From NCBI GenBank assembly GCA_947179485.1, contig OX359245.1, positions 32,599,067 to 32,663,066 of the forward strand: 64,000 bases of DNA, given 5' to 3'. How positions within the stretch are numbered: position 1 is the stretch's first letter; each line of letters begins with the position of its first letter. This stretch comes from Allacma fusca. Its lineage: Eukaryota; Arthropoda; Collembola; Symphypleona; Sminthuridae. Below the pieces are notes generated by a model, which saw only the letters and a program-made list of their open reading frames with translations, did not search any database and was not told where the DNA came from. Positions 47,006 to 59,101 of the stretch are shown here, piece after piece. Both the position numbers and the translations under genes were made by a program.

Positions 47006-50000
47006 CTAAAGATTTGCAAGGAAATTATTCCTGGCAATACAGTTATGAATAAACTTAAATATATCACATGTGAGATCCTTGGAGGGATTTCTAAGAAGTG
47101 ATAGAAGAGATATCTCTGAGTGACAACATGTAATGTGGTATTTCTGCAGAAGTGAGTTTCTGGCACCAATATACAAAGGGCATTTTGTTAGAATATGGAG
47201 TAGGTCATGTTGCTCTTGTAAGCCACATTCAGTGCAAAGTTTGGGAAATAAGAGTTTGATTTTTGACTTAGAGGTATACAGGGTTTCAGAATGTAACCGG
47301 ATATTAGAAATTAAACGAATGTACGGGAAAGGAATGTGATAGGTAAGATATTCCGAAGTAGAGAAGTGGGTTTTGATAAACGTATAGGTTGGGATCGAGG
47401 AAGATGCTTTATTTCTTTCCTGGTCAGCTCCAATAAAGAAATCATAAGTCACTGCCGTGATGTGCTCAAAGAAACCCGCAAAATATTCCGCGGACTGGAA
47501 CTCCCACACAGGCAAAGCCATGTTTGTATAATGTGTCCCTAATAAAATTGGACCATGACTTCACAGGACTGTTATGTGGATCCCATTGACAAATTTGCCT
47601 CAGTCTGAGATAACTTATCTTAACAAGCCTGTTCTCGGGCATTAATAGTATCTTAAACCAAAACCGAAGAGACCATATTACAATGCAATAGAAAACCTTT
47701 ATTCTACCAGTCTCAAATCTTAGTGCATACGAGGAGGTATAATTAGGGAGCCACAAAAGTTTCTTAAGAAACTTATTTTGGACGATTTCCATTTCTTCTG
47801 GAAGATCCACAGACCAGATTTCAGAGGCATAGGTCATAGTTGGGATAACAACGGAGTCCAAGAGTTTCATCCTGGACTCCCATGAGTCCGTTTTAGTAAC
47901 ACTAAGGATTTTTATAGTGGGCCCGATAGTAGCTAGGGCTTTACGTTTTCTGTCTTTAGCAGCCTCCCTGAAGGAAACTGATGGGCAGAATTTAATCCCC
48001 AAATAAGTGTATTCCGATACAATTTCTATTTTTTGCCCCTTCAAAAACCAAACCCAGGAGTCCAATAATCTTCCCCCTTTCCGGAATATAATGATTTTAG
48101 TCTTTGATAAATTAATACTCAAGAAATTGTCGTCACAATATTCATCCAACAGTGAAATTTTGGACTGTAGACTCATTTTGGACTCCGCTAGGGTAACATT
48201 GTCATCTGCCAATAATAAATGGTGGACCGAGTTGGTACCACCAAGACCAATAGGGACAGCCCCCTTAGAATCAAAACATGCGTCCAGGTCCGAAATGTAT
48301 AAGGCAAGCAGAAGAGGCCTTAAAATTTCTCCTTGCAACACACCCTGTGAAACTTCAAAGCCAGAAGTGTGATCCTTGCCTACCCTGACTTTGACACTTG
48401 CATTGTCATACAGTGATTTAAGAGTTCTGATAAAGTTTAAGCTCACCCCAAATCTGGCAAGTTTTTTCCACAGGAGATCGTGGTTTATTGAATCGAAAGC
48501 GCGGGCTGCTAGATCCACGAAGAGAGCGAAAAGTTTCCCCGCCGGGGCATGTATTTTCGATTGTATAATGGCAAGGAGGGTAAAAATTTGATCGATGCAG
48601 CCCCGGTTTTTACGAAAACCACACTGCGATTCAGGAAGAATGTTTCTGGCTTCACACCAAGGATATAATCGGTTGTAGAGTACCTTAGTGAATAGTTTGG
48701 TAATTGTATTGATAAGTGCAATACCACGATAATTGCTGGATAAGGACATATCCCCCTTTTTATGAAGCATGAACAGCTCTATTTCTGACCAAGTTTTTGG
48801 CGTTGTGCCGGAAGATACTATGGAGTTAAACAGGGCTAGTAGGTGTAGGCAAAGATCATCCGAGGCGAATTTCCAGAGTTCGTTAGGAAGACCATCAATA
48901 CCAGGGGATTTATTTTTTTTGAGATCTTTCAATGCGCCTTCGAGTTCCAAAATATTAATCGGGGAGTCAAGTAAAATATCACTGTATTCAATTGGCTGCA
49001 ACATTGGGACTGATTGAGGTTTTGGTGGCATAACGTTTAAGTAAACGTTCTCCCAGGTATCCAAGGGGATCGGATTGGACCCCTCTGAGCGGGATTTAAA
49101 AAGATTAAAAGTCTTCCAGAACAAAGTTATGTTTCTTGGGTTTCGCATATTGGCTTTAATAAATTGCACGTGGTTCCTCTTTTTCGCCTTAATTAGGGAA
49201 TTGTGACTTTTTCTCGCCTCATGAAGCTCTTCTCTAAAGGACTGAATACGATAATTCTTTCTTACGGTTTTAAGTTTTGCAATTACTAATGCCCGAGAGG
49301 TTTTGCAATCCTGGTCGTACCAGGGCTTGTCCCTGCAGTAGTTCGTATTAATCTGCATGACTAGTTCCATACCGCTTCTACAAGCAGCTGATTTAACAGC
49401 ATTAGTGAGTTCACGGTTGTAATCATCAACGTCCAACGTGTCTGAAATTGACAACAAACTTTCATTAAGAAATAGAGCATAGTCCTCAGATTGGCGACCC
49501 CATTTTAAAACTGACTTTTTCCCCAAGTGTCTCTCAGGGGGAGGCAGATTAGAAAAGTTGGCAAGTTCCAGACATATAGGCAAGTGCGGGGAAGGAGCAA
49601 TATTAAGGGGAACAAGGTCGTGGATAGATTCTAGAATGGTAGAATTTGCCCAAAATAAATCAATTACACTTGACCCATTCTTTGAAATATAAGTGAAATT
49701 AGCTGGAGTGTCTCTACACCTGCCATTTAGAAGAGTGAAATCTCGATCCGAAAGCATGGAGAATAAACGTTTACCCCTGGAGTTACTTATCAAGTCATAA
49801 CTTGATCTAACTTTAAGAAGACTTGGGAATTTAGTGTCCGGAGAGTAATTACAGTTTCCGACCCTTCCATTGAAGTCCCCAACTATGAGCATGTTCTCGC
49901 CCGGAAATTCAGTGGATATCTCCTCAATAACATCCTCCAATCTCGTTATAAGGCAAAAGAAAGCATTCCCTGGTTTTGCATAAATAAAAAATACAATTAT

Positions 50001-50270
50001 TCGCCTGAGTGTGATTTTGTGTTTCAGTACAAATAAACTTAAAAAATCATACGAGTTAAAATGTTCCAACCGAAATTGTTTCGTGACTGGATTTGTAAAA
50101 ATAGAAAAGTTTGAAAAATAATTATTATTTGCCCTAAATTCCGGTTGAGTAAGCCATGTTTCAGCCAAACAGAAAATATTAGCATTCAAAAATATGTTTT
50201 TGTCATGAACATTTAAATTATAGAAGTTATTGATTCCATTACAATTCCAAAAAATTATTTTACAAGAATT
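47006..50270 (-). CDS. LINE ORF2: endonuclease and reverse transcriptase, one frameshift
   Basis: The frame opens near 50270 with IIFWNCNGINN, the start of an apurinic-type endonuclease, and continues with CLAETWL, GDFNGRVGN and SVIDLFWANS. The RT follows: KSPGIDGLPNELW, MLHKKGD...NYRGIALI, QCGFRKNRGCIDQ, LFVDLAARAFDSINH, SQGVLQGEI and LLLADDN as the catalytic box. The C terminus has ECGLQEQHDLLHILTKCPLY, a Cys/His motif usual for this group. One shift of frame lies near 47500-47520: the long frame ends in GIFCGFL, while the continuation FAGFFEHITAVTYDF is read in the next frame down to 47006. Apart from that the reading is intact over about 1080 codons, so the insertion is fairly young. It nicks target DNA and copies the LINE RNA into it. 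Confidence 0.9.
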
Positions 50271-50297
50271 AAAAAGAGATATGGGGCTGCCTGAGTC

Positions 50298-51350
50298 CTA
50301 TTGTGAGAGTGTAGTTTGTCGGGTATGCTTTGATTTGAAATTTGGTATTCCGGGGATTTTGACCAGGTTTGTCCCGTCTGATTCAAAGAACTCTTCCTGA
50401 CCACAAGGAGTTTGCGCGACCAGATATCGGTTTGCGTAGAGGAAGCAAGGATGTTTCTGTTCTCTTAACTCCTTTCTCTTACTTAGTAGGTGAGAGTGAA
50501 TTTGCTGCTGGCGGAATGAGAGGTCATCCCCAATGGAAATTTTTGAGTTCTGTAGGGATTTTCCGCGGGTTTTAAAGAGCTGCATATTTTTGTGGATCTT
50601 GAACTTGAGCTTGTAAATAACACGGGGTTGCTGAGAATTCTGAGAGTTTTGTGGATTTTGTTTTGAGACAAAGCATTCTACCTCGTACCAGTTTGAAGAG
50701 GTTTCCTGATCTTGAGTGATATCCCACAGTTTGGGTAGGAGGGTTTGTTTAACCACCTGGGAGGCTTCAGCACTGTTCGCAGCAGGCGGAAGTCCTCGAA
50801 CTATAAGGTTGAGCGAGCGGCCGTCTTGGTTCTGAAAGTTTGCGTTGTTCTTCAGGTGGAATGTTTGGGCTTGAAGTTCAGAAATTAGTTGATCTTGACA
50901 CGAGATTTTTGTCTGCAAATCCGAGATTGCCGAACTCTGGGAGCTCAGGTTGGACTCCAAGGAATTGCACTTCGAGACCACGTCTTGGATCTTGGTTTCT
51001 ACAAGTAGAGATAAGTTAGTTTCGACCACCTTAATTTCATTCTTAATTCCGGCAACATCCCCTTTGATTCCCAATATTTCCGTCTTTAGATCGGTGCTAA
51101 GTTTTTGGAATTCCACGGTATTGGACTTAATTAAGTCCGCTAATTGGTTAAGATCCATAGTTGAGTCTGCGGGGTTGAGAGGTGTGTGTGGCTTATTGGC
51201 ATGCGACGATGGAAAGGTAAATTCCAGTTTGTTGAGTTTGCACGGAGTAAAATGGGCAGTAGTTTCTGCAGTCTCTACCGGGGCTTTCCGTTTGGTGGTG
51301 AGGGTTGAGGGTACCGGAGGTGTTTTGGACGGTGAACGAGTGAGCACCAT
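50298..51350 (-). CDS. LINE ORF1: coiled-coil RNA-binding protein
   Basis: 350 residues, intact. The basic, proline-rich N terminus (MVLTRSPSKTPPVPSTL, TKRKAPVE) is followed by a long coiled coil at about 65-170 (hydrophobic heptads with LIKSNTVEF, LKTEILGIKGDV, SCQDQLISELQAQ). An RRM-like segment (RSLNLIVRGLPPAANSA at about 180-196) and a basic C-terminal part follow. There are no CCHC knuckles, unlike many Jockey-type ORF1 proteins, so it is closer in layout to L1-type ORF1p. It is presumed to trimerise and package LINE RNA. It ends about 30 bases before the inferred start of ORF2. Confidence 0.85.
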   Translation of the reverse strand: MVLTRSPSKTPPVPSTLTTKRKAPVETAETTAHFTPCKLNKLEFTFPSSHANKPHTPLNPADSTMDLNQLADLIKSNTVEFQKLSTDLKTEILGIKGDVAGIKNEIKVVETNLSLLVETKIQDVVSKCNSLESNLSSQSSAISDLQTKISCQDQLISELQAQTFHLKNNANFQNQDGRSLNLIVRGLPPAANSAEASQVVKQTLLPKLWDITQDQETSSNWYEVECFVSKQNPQNSQNSQQPRVIYKLKFKIHKNMQLFKTRGKSLQNSKISIGDDLSFRQQQIHSHLLSKRKELREQKHPCFLYANRYLVAQTPCGQEEFFESDGTNLVKIPGIPNFKSKHTRQTTLSQ

Positions 51351-53161
51351 CCCAGGCCCAGAAAAATAAAAGATTTACGGGAATTAATTATCTTCCTCCA
51401 TATTTTACCCCTTGACAGGGATTCGATTAGTACAATGCCCGGGTTGAGGACGACAAAAATAACTTACATGTGAAACTCCCTAGGCCTGCCTCCTGCTTTG
51501 GATTCCCAAATATAAAATGCAAACCTAATTGCCTGGCGAGACCTGGGGTGCCCGTAGGGACATCAGACTCCACAGTGTAACTACACAGTAACTTGCGTGA
51601 AAATCAAAGCGGTAATTTCTACGAGTTGTGGGGGCTCCTTTTCCAACGCACCCGGTTAATTGTATTCTTATACGGACAGAGTGGACCTGAAAGAATCCTC
51701 TCCCAATAGTTCTTAATAATGCTGTGGACAAAAACTACAATTTTTTAGAATTTTGATGAAAACGTTTTTGGAGAAAATGACATGTACGTGATTTCAAGCT
51801 TGCCGCGTCCAAGGATCTTACTGGAAATTCAGAATGCTATTCGTTCACCTAATTTAATTTCACATATTTAAAATGTTGCTCCAACATGATCTGAATTGAT
51901 AAAACGAAACACAGCACATGTTGCAGTATTCCTCTAAGATGTTTCAGGGGTCAAGTAGCTCGATTGTATTTTGCCTATTCATTCACTATAGGACTTCATA
52001 TTTTCTATGAAGTTTCAGTTCCACTTGCCAGGTTTTAAGTAAAAGGGACACTTAGCAACTGAAGTTCAGATGAGACTTGACAATGAAATTGACGTGGTAT
52101 TTGAATTTCAAGTAAACGTGAAACTTGAATGCCAAGTTGAAATGGAACTTGACAAATTTTAAGTTCAACTAGCACGTGACAAGTTTCAAATTCTTGACCA
52201 AATCAAAGATCTGGTAATTGTTCAGTATCTTGTGATTCTAACTTCCCTTAAAACTTGTCGAGTGCCGCCTGAACACAAAAATTGTCACGTGCTAATTAAG
52301 CAATACATTTACCAAGGGCTACTTGAACTTGACAATGATGCAAACCTAACTAAACTTTGTTCTTCTTAAGTAAGTACTTCGCCTATTCGTAGATATTCGC
52401 CACCTTTATCTTGACTAAACATTTTCTTTTAAAAACTGAAGTGCTACATAAATCAGAGCTGGAAGGTTGTCAAGGACACTAGAGATACAAGTTCAATGCT
52501 ACAACTTGAATTTAATTACGGAACGGAACTTGGTACTTGAGTTCAGATGGATTGCTTAGTTAAGATGGAAGTTATTTACTTGACCCGTTAAACGTCTGAG
52601 GGAAAAACTAAAACATTTGATTTCTTTCATTTTAATTCTGGGTAGACATGTGAAATAGTTTCCCCGTCAGTGTATTCCGATTGTCCGGGGAAATTGTAAG
52701 AGCTATAGTAGGAGCGGCTGTCATTTGATTGAAACTTAAAGTAACATATTTTTATTTAAAAGAAAAATTGTATTGAAACCAGTACTAACCAGGAATTTCA
52801 AATTCAAAACTTGAACTTGACTTAGCTTTGGGACTTTTGGTCGAACCAAAGTTTTACTTTTAACCGCTCGACGGGATTTCTTTGAAAGTTTTGAGATTTG
52901 GGAGTCAACTTGGGAAGATTGGAGTTAAAATTCAAGTTTCGTTACTCCCTTGAGCTGAAATCATCAGAAACTAACCAAAACTTCGTGCTTGATTTCAACC
53001 TCAAATATTACTGTGTGGGCGTACTCCGAAGAACGGCAGGACACGTGAAGAAGTTTCCTTGTGAGACCAAGTGAGTGTCTCTGAAATCTATAATGAAACA
53101 AATACGAACAAATAAAACAAATTAGATGCAATCTCGCAACAGGTCAGTTATCTTCTTGTTA

Positions 53162-53382
53162 GTGACTACACCACGCGCTTGCCTTGTTTCTACCACCTCT
53201 CGTCTCATACCAATTTGCTACATCCATTTCTCCAAATAGCTGCCAATCAGTCCTGTCCAAGTGGATATTTGTCAGAACGAAACCCAATACAAAGCTGCTG
53301 TAACCATTATGTATTGGATTTGTTTCCAGGAAGCGTTGATCTCCATTGCAATAACAGAAGAGTCCTGCATTCACTGTAAATA
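53162..53382 (-). pseudogene. Fossil exon of the actinoporin-like family
   Basis: One exon-sized remnant similar to the middle exon (27533-27728) of the gene at 27274-28363: GLFCYCNGDQRF against GLLSYCIRDKRF, and SFVLGFVLTNIHL against DLVLGFAPANIPL. Flanking exons are not found; upstream lies the hAT element 53483-56797 and downstream RepA copy 4. It is a broken, solitary remnant. Divergence suggests an old duplication. Confidence 0.6.
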
Positions 53383-53482
53383 AACAAATTGATTGCGATT
53401 AGTTAGAAATATCTCACAGCATACGCGGTTCATTAAATATCCAGAACTTAGCTAAGAAGCTTTAAAAGTTACATGTTGGCAT

Positions 53483-56400
53483 TAGACATGTCAACTACGG
53501 TATCGTAGTACGGTAATACCGTAATTACCGTACAAAATTGAGGTACGGTTTAGCTACGATAATTTCCGGTTTTTTGAAGCGATATCGTATCTCCATACGA
53601 TATCGTCAATCTAGCGGGAGGCTCATAAAATTCCGGTGTTGCCCTCTACAAGCCATGTCCAGAGCTAACGTAGCAATATTAAATCCTAAGCCAAATCTCT
53701 GGATATCTTTGTTGATGAAAATATGCGTACGATACGTGCTGAATGAATCCATACTACACTTTAATAAGTGCACGTACGTACGTACAAGCCCTGACATGCC
53801 GTTGCTGGTTCCTCTAATTTGATTACTAGCTTACTCATGTCATAACAACCTCTGTGGCATTTGTCTTATTGTAAGCACATGTGAATTCACACATTCGAAT
53901 TTTCTTTTAAAAAGTCAAGCTCTAAAATGAAAAGAAATCGTTCGAAAATAAGGACTGTGTGTAGTGACAATATGGATAAAACTTTTAAGCGAACTGATTA
54001 TTCAGAATTTAAACCAAGTCGTGCTTCTAGTAATTCAAGTGTTTGGAGTCATTTTTTGAGACGGGCTGACGGTTTGATGGCACTTTGCCTGTTATGTGAA
54101 AGAGATGGGGGGCCACTTCCTAAATTAGTAACTTGCAAGGGTCACAGTACAAGTGGTCACATTAGTCATCTGTCTACGAAACACCAAGTTTCGGTCAAGG
54201 ATCCGAATTCGGGCAATCGTGCTGCTGGGCAACAGTTTATAGTCAAGAAGAATCTGCATTCTAAAGGTAGTTTAAGAATAAGTCTTAGCTGCATGTTATT
54301 AACTTTATTACTAGTTAGAGGCATAGCACTACCCCGCAACCAATTTATGTTGTGCTCCCCAGGGCTGGTTACGGATTTTTTCGAACCACTTTTGAGTATG
54401 AACTCCCTCATAGCCCTTTTAGTGGCAGAAGATGGAATTTCATTTCGTAGGATTGCAAAATCCACAGCTTTGCGGAGACTTTTCCGTTCCGAATTCGGAT
54501 CACTGCCTAAATCGCATGTGACTGTAAGGAGAAGGTTTATGAAGTACGCAGAGTCTATAAAAAAGGAGAAAGTAAGCGCTATTCAGTCGTATCTCAAGTC
54601 GGGTGGAAAATACAGCATCACACTAGATGAATGGACTGCAGTGAATAGCAAACGGTATTTGAATGTAAACATTCACGACAGCAACAGCAACTGCACTAAC
54701 TTGGGTTTGGAGCCGATACCTGATCAATTTACGTCAGCAGACTGTCTCAAGCTCGTTAAAAAACGTTTAAAATCGTTTGAGATTGATCTGGAAAAAGATC
54801 TAGTCGCAAGTACAAACGACGGAGCTGCGGTTATGGAGAAGTATGGACGTCTGTCAAAAATAATCAACCAGCTATGTTTCGCTCATGGACTCCATTTGGC
54901 TGTAGTTGACACATTGTATACGGTGAAGAAGAAGACCCCGAATTCGGGAAATGGGCAGGTTGTTGTACTGAATGAAGAAGAATCTAACTCCGAATCTGAC
55001 TGGACTGACACAGAAGAAGATGAACCTTCTTCAGACTATTTAATCTCAGATGAGGACACACCGTCAGACGGAAGTAATTCAGATTCAGAGGATGAAAATG
55101 ATTCGGGGTGTGTTTTCAACATGCCGAATTCGGCTGAACTGGATTTGGAAGAATCTCTAATGAAAAGTGCCATTAATAAAATTAGAGCCATTTCAAAATT
55201 ATTCCGAAAATCAGTCCCGAGGAATAATCGGTTACAAAAACAAATTCAGAAGGACCGCCAAGACATTGAGAACAAGAGAGGAAAACGGCTTTCGGGAAGG
55301 TTAAATCTTCTTTTGGACTTAAAAATCCGGTGGTCAAGCTTGTTACCCATGATGCAGAGGTTTATGGATCTTCGCCCGAGCATCGAAAAGACACTAATTG
55401 ATCTTCGTCCCAAACTTACTAAGAAACAGAAAGAAAAAGCAACTCCACTCTCTGATGAAGAAATTGAAGCAGTTGAAACACTCATACAACTTCTAATTCC
55501 TTTGAAGCTGGCGACGGAAGAGATTTGTGCAAATGACGTCAATCTGCTGAGCTTCGAAGCTATTTATTTAGAGCTGGTCAATGAGCTGCGTAAAAGCAGA
55601 ACCGAATTCGGTCGTAAGCTCACTAAAAACATAGCTGACCGAGTACAGCAGCGGAGAACAATTTGGTCGAAAGTTTTATACACGTTACATTATGGAATTC
55701 TAGAATCGTTGGAAACTTCCGATTCCGATAGTGACTCTGAATGTGAATCTGGATCAAGCTTTAGGAAGAAGATGACACTCAATTAAAAACAACTGAAGGG
55801 ATCGTTACTAACGTTACTTGAGAGATTGTTTCCGGACACGAAGGATTATCCGAATTCAGATGATGACGTGGCATCAATTTCTGATAAAAGAAGGCAACGT
55901 CAAAATGATGAAGACAAAAATGCGGACTTGCCTTATCATGAAAGGCTTAAGATAGCAAAGGAACGGTCACGTCTAAAGTGTTCCACAGATCAAGTTAGCC
56001 AGATGTTGCTAATAAGTTAAATGTGTATAATTGGTTAAAGGTAACCTTTGTAACTAATTGAATTTGTTTTACAATGCTAGTTTTCATTGTTTAACAGATT
56101 GCTCAGGCTCCCGAAATTCCAAAAAAGTCCCTGAAGAATATTTTAAGCGTGGAACTGAAGACATTTGAAGAGTCAGGAGCAAAGGCAATCAGAGGATACC
56201 ACCTTTCAATGGCATACCAGTACCTATGTACTATTCGCCCTACCAGCGTTCAAAGTGAGAGTTTTCTCCATTGCTGGGTGGTTATTTACCAAGCTTCGAG
56301 GGAAAATGGCTGATATTGTGCTTGATATGCTGTGCTTCTTAAATTCTCATTTTAAATCAATTAAAAAATAATTAACGATAAGCACGACCGAATTCAGTAC

Positions 56401-56797
56401 AGATTTAGTTTAGGAAAAGTTACTAGAAGATGTATAGGCCGTAGTATTTAGTATCATTTTCTATATTTTTTGCAACACAAATATTTCGTATTTTCATACT
56501 AATGAATAAAGGAAATTTCTTTTTTTTTTCAAGTTAGCTTATTATATAAGGAATTTCTGTGCATTAAATACTCTTACATTAATTCCCATAAAGGAAGCTT
56601 AACTGATAATTGAATAATTCTGTTGAATTTTTACTTCATATATTTACATATATACGATAAAAATCTACTTTTAATCACCTTTTCACCAAATTCGGTTTAA
56701 TTTACGATACCGGACATTAAAAATACTACCGGAGTTTTTCCACTTTACGGTAACGGTAATTACGGTATTTTATACAAGAACGGTATGAACATGCCAA
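53483..56797 (+). mobile_element. hAT element with transposase gene (3315 bp)
   Basis: Ends TAGACATGTCAAC and the inverse of TTGGCATGTTCAT, flanked by 8-mers GTTGGCAT (53475-53482) and CTTGGCAT (56798-56805), 7 of 8 matching. Subterminal TACGGTAATACCGTAATTAC words occur at both ends. It carries the BED-finger transposase gene 53927-56368. It is the only element here with a recognisable hAT transposase. Confidence 0.93.
53927..56368 (+). pseudogene. hAT transposase with BED zinc finger, decayed
   Basis: The frame opens at 53927 and runs 619 codons. A BED finger comes first (W40, C54-x2-C57, H81-x4-H86), then a helical region, then the RNase H-like core: ITLDEW (Asp near residue 233), STNDGAAVME (Asp near 297) and CFAHGLHL (the C-x2-H motif near 317-324). 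An acidic insertion rich in D/E/S (about 350-400) and the IRWSSLLPM segment follow. After TAA at 55784-55786 the same frame continues (55787-56017: LLERLFPDTKDYP...ERLKIAKERS). A GTAACC...TTTAACAG intron (about 56041-56097) leads to the hATC dimerisation part (TSVQSE, VFSIAGWLFTKLRGKMADIV...FLNSHF, to 56368). Breaks in this copy: the stop or shift near 55786, a one-base shift just before the intron, and one between SE and VFS. It is therefore inactive but young. Confidence 0.88.
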
Positions 56798-57109
56798 CTT
56801 GGCATTCCATTTCGTACAAAAATACATGAGTACCCCTGTCATTGATTATTGTAGTTGCAATATTTAATTCAAAGTGTTACGTCTAAAATATTTTCCCAAT
56901 TTTGGTAAACTTTCCCAAACCACACCATAGTTATGAAAAATTAAGTGGAAGCAAGCCTCAGTGATGTAATGAAATAATTGATTTATCATTTTTCTACAAA
57001 ATAGCAGGCTAACATTGTTGTTATATTGTTATATACTTGGACAATAATTGCTGACTTACGTAATTTAAGAAATACCAACAATAAAATCTGCGGCAAAATG
57101 TTTCCATCA

Positions 57110-57560
57110 CAAAAATTCAAGATCTGGACAGTTTCGACTTTGCCGTTTATGTCCACAGGGTACAAAAATATTTCATGTCACAATGCACATACACACTTAA
57201 TTTTGAAAGCTGAATGCATGGAAATACAGCTTACTTACAAATATTATGCAGACACATTCATCCACGGGAGAACCAAACCCGAAGCTTGCATTAATATTGC
57301 AGCACTTCTTCCCCTGACAGGTGCCATGAATTTTTATTAAAATTCCGCTGGGAGACTACGTTGTATTGTAGAGCCTTTTTGTGTCATAAATTGATGTGAT
57401 ATCTTAAAATCTCTGTATCCTTAATTTTGGTTTCCACTCCAATTGTATTCCCTTCCCGTTTCTGTTGAAATATTTGAAGTCCGAGATCGGCTACTTCCGT
57501 TTTGAGAATATTTACATCTGGCAGTAGCTTTCATTCCAGATTTGATAATTATTCTTTCAC
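57110..57560. repeat. Duplicated segment, copy of 43.13-43.51 kb
   Basis: See the segment at 43130. Here the minus strand reads GTCQGKKCCNINASFGFG and then DECVCIIF before a GTAAGT donor. It lies 3' (minus strand) of the BTB pseudogene, so it may be one of its downstream exons. A 104-codon plus-strand frame (57026-57340) covers the same bases but is not preserved in the 43-kb copy. Confidence 0.5.
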
Positions 57561-57842
57561 ATTATTAAAGAATGCATATGTGTGTTTGGAAAGCGTACGG
57601 CTGCCGAATCTTACACATTCCCACTGCGTTACGGCGACCCTGTCTTGTTCTTTCCTATTATATTTTCGTGGAAGTGAGTAAAATTATCTTAGTTTACTAT
57701 AGCCAACATATTTACAAACGTAATAAAAATAATATTAATTGTTTTGTTAAATAAAAGTTTTGCAATTAGTCACATTTAAAGCTTCAAATTTAAAAGGACT
57801 TCCTTTGTTCTAGCATTTCCGCAGCGCTCCAGTTTTCTTGAC

Positions 57843-58745
57843 TTACGGACGCTCAAAAGGCAGAACACAATTCTGAAAATCTGATTCCCTCATGTTAGGA
57901 CAACAAAGTGCTGGAATCCGTGATTCGATAAAGCAGCGCATGTTTTCTGAAACGAATTTCTTGGACTTTAATTTTCTCAGATTCTGCAATCCCCATCTAA
58001 AAGCGAATTCAAAATGTCCTCAAAATTACATTGTGCTTGGAGATTTAAAATGGTGATTATCCAAATTCATTCATCTTATTTTAGCACAGCTTTTTAAACG
58101 ATCATTTCAGAATGTTGGGTAAGTTTGTCGTCCATCAAAATATTTGAAAAATCCTCTATCAGCAAGTTCAGGATGTATCTCCAAGAAGAATTCTTACGGC
58201 GTTTCTAAAATGGTACGGATGTAATTTAATAATTTCAAATTTTCTTCAAAATAAAAATTTTATGCAGATTTTTTTGCCCAAACAGGTACAGAGGTTAAAA
58301 TTAAACGTAACACGCCATAAATACACAAAAACTTGGGTAAATACATTTTTGCAAATTTCGGTTGTTTCTTTCGGGGGTATGACTTTTTAAATATTACCAA
58401 CTTCTTTTTAAGGTCAGCAGTTTTGAGAACTGCACCACGTTTGTGTTGAGGACAAACTTTGACTTTTTATTCCCACAAGAATATGACGTTTCTATGATCA
58501 TTGTCTCTACCCCCTGTTACCTGTAGATTGGTTAGGTCAGTCGCACAGTTTCACATAGGGTTTCTCACGATTGGTAATTTCCCACATGGTCTTCTATACA
58601 ATAATAAGGAAGCTGAAATTTTTGTAACTGCTCTACAAGCGAGTCGATTGATTGAAAGTTGTAATTCTTCCGTCGTTTTTTATCGGGTTCCCGAAGAATT
58701 TGAACAGTTGGAGGCACTTCGACCCTGCCTGATTTGAGTGCGGTA
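57843..58745 (-). pseudogene. BTB-BACK pseudogene
   Basis: A degraded relative of the gene at 40689-41895 with the same exon order. The last BACK exon (57843-57996) is open: WGLQNLRKLKSKKFVSENMR...IPALCCPNMRES, after the same CTTTTAG acceptor and phase. The preceding BACK exon (about 58090-58210) needs one shift of frame (NAVRILLGDT then FLNLLIEDFSNILMDDKL) and holds an in-frame TAA where the intact gene has a Tyr codon (IV-stop-KAVLK against DVYKAVLK). A BTB start is visible at about 58400-58515 (NVIFL, KKSKFVLNTN), also frame-broken, and an upstream exon-like piece (VPPTVQILREPDKKRRKNYN) lies at about 58580-58735. Most of the BTB half and its exon 2 are missing. The segment 58440-59020 is duplicated at 16640-17270. 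Confidence 0.75.
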
Positions 58746-59101
58746 AAGAAAATAATTAAAGTGCTTGGGGAGTAGTATTTTCTCCGTTAAGGTAGTTATT
58801 ATACCGATTTGATCATGGGGATGGATCCGCAGTCAGACTGTTACAGAATAGCCGGGAGCTGTAAAAAATAAACGAGCTTACTCCTATTTTGGAGCGTATC
58901 TTCAAAGCTATTCAAATACGCAGATGATATCAGCATTCACTTCCGAAATAAGCAGCAGTGATCACTTTATCGCATATTTGCATTCATTGCATTTACACAG
59001 GGTGGGTAACAACATTTCCTCCTATGTTGTGCAACAACTACAGACACACGATACTGAACTGTAGAATGCACATATTTTTTCTGATATTTATTTCCTTACT
59101 A

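Larger units (their letters stand above)
46901..51826 (-). mobile_element. Nearly full-length two-ORF LINE (4926 bp)
   Basis: Minus-strand non-LTR retrotransposon flanked by the 10-bp duplication ATTCAGAATG (46891-46900 and 51827-51836). It has a 5' region (about 51351-51826), ORF1 (50298-51350), ORF2 (47006 to about 50270), a short 3' UTR and a tail of repeated TGAATC-like units at 46901-46925 instead of poly-A. The apurinic-type endonuclease and RT, the terminal Cys/His motif and the non-A tail suit the Jockey/CR1-like branches; the clade is not certain. It is inserted in RepA copy 4. The last 40 or so bases of its 3' UTR match the SINE at 8431-9209. Confidence 0.92.
46388..53110. repeat. 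RepA copy 4, split by a LINE insertion
   Basis: The left segment (46388-46640) is followed by the left arm (ACAAGGAAACTATTTCACCTG at 46690), then the LINE 46901-51826. The core resumes at 51837, with right arm and right segment (52620-53110: CATGTGAAATAGTTTCC, GTTACTCCCTTGAGCTGAAA). Diverged ACTTGAA words fill the core. It lies directly 3' of the fossil actinoporin-like exon. Confidence 0.78.

Noticed and set aside
47336-49017. Several plus-strand frames of 60-120 codons
   Set aside because: They are antisense shadows of LINE ORF2.
57026-57340. 104-codon plus-strand frame
   Set aside because: The duplicate at 43.1-43.5 kb does not keep this frame, and neighbouring exons are on the minus strand.
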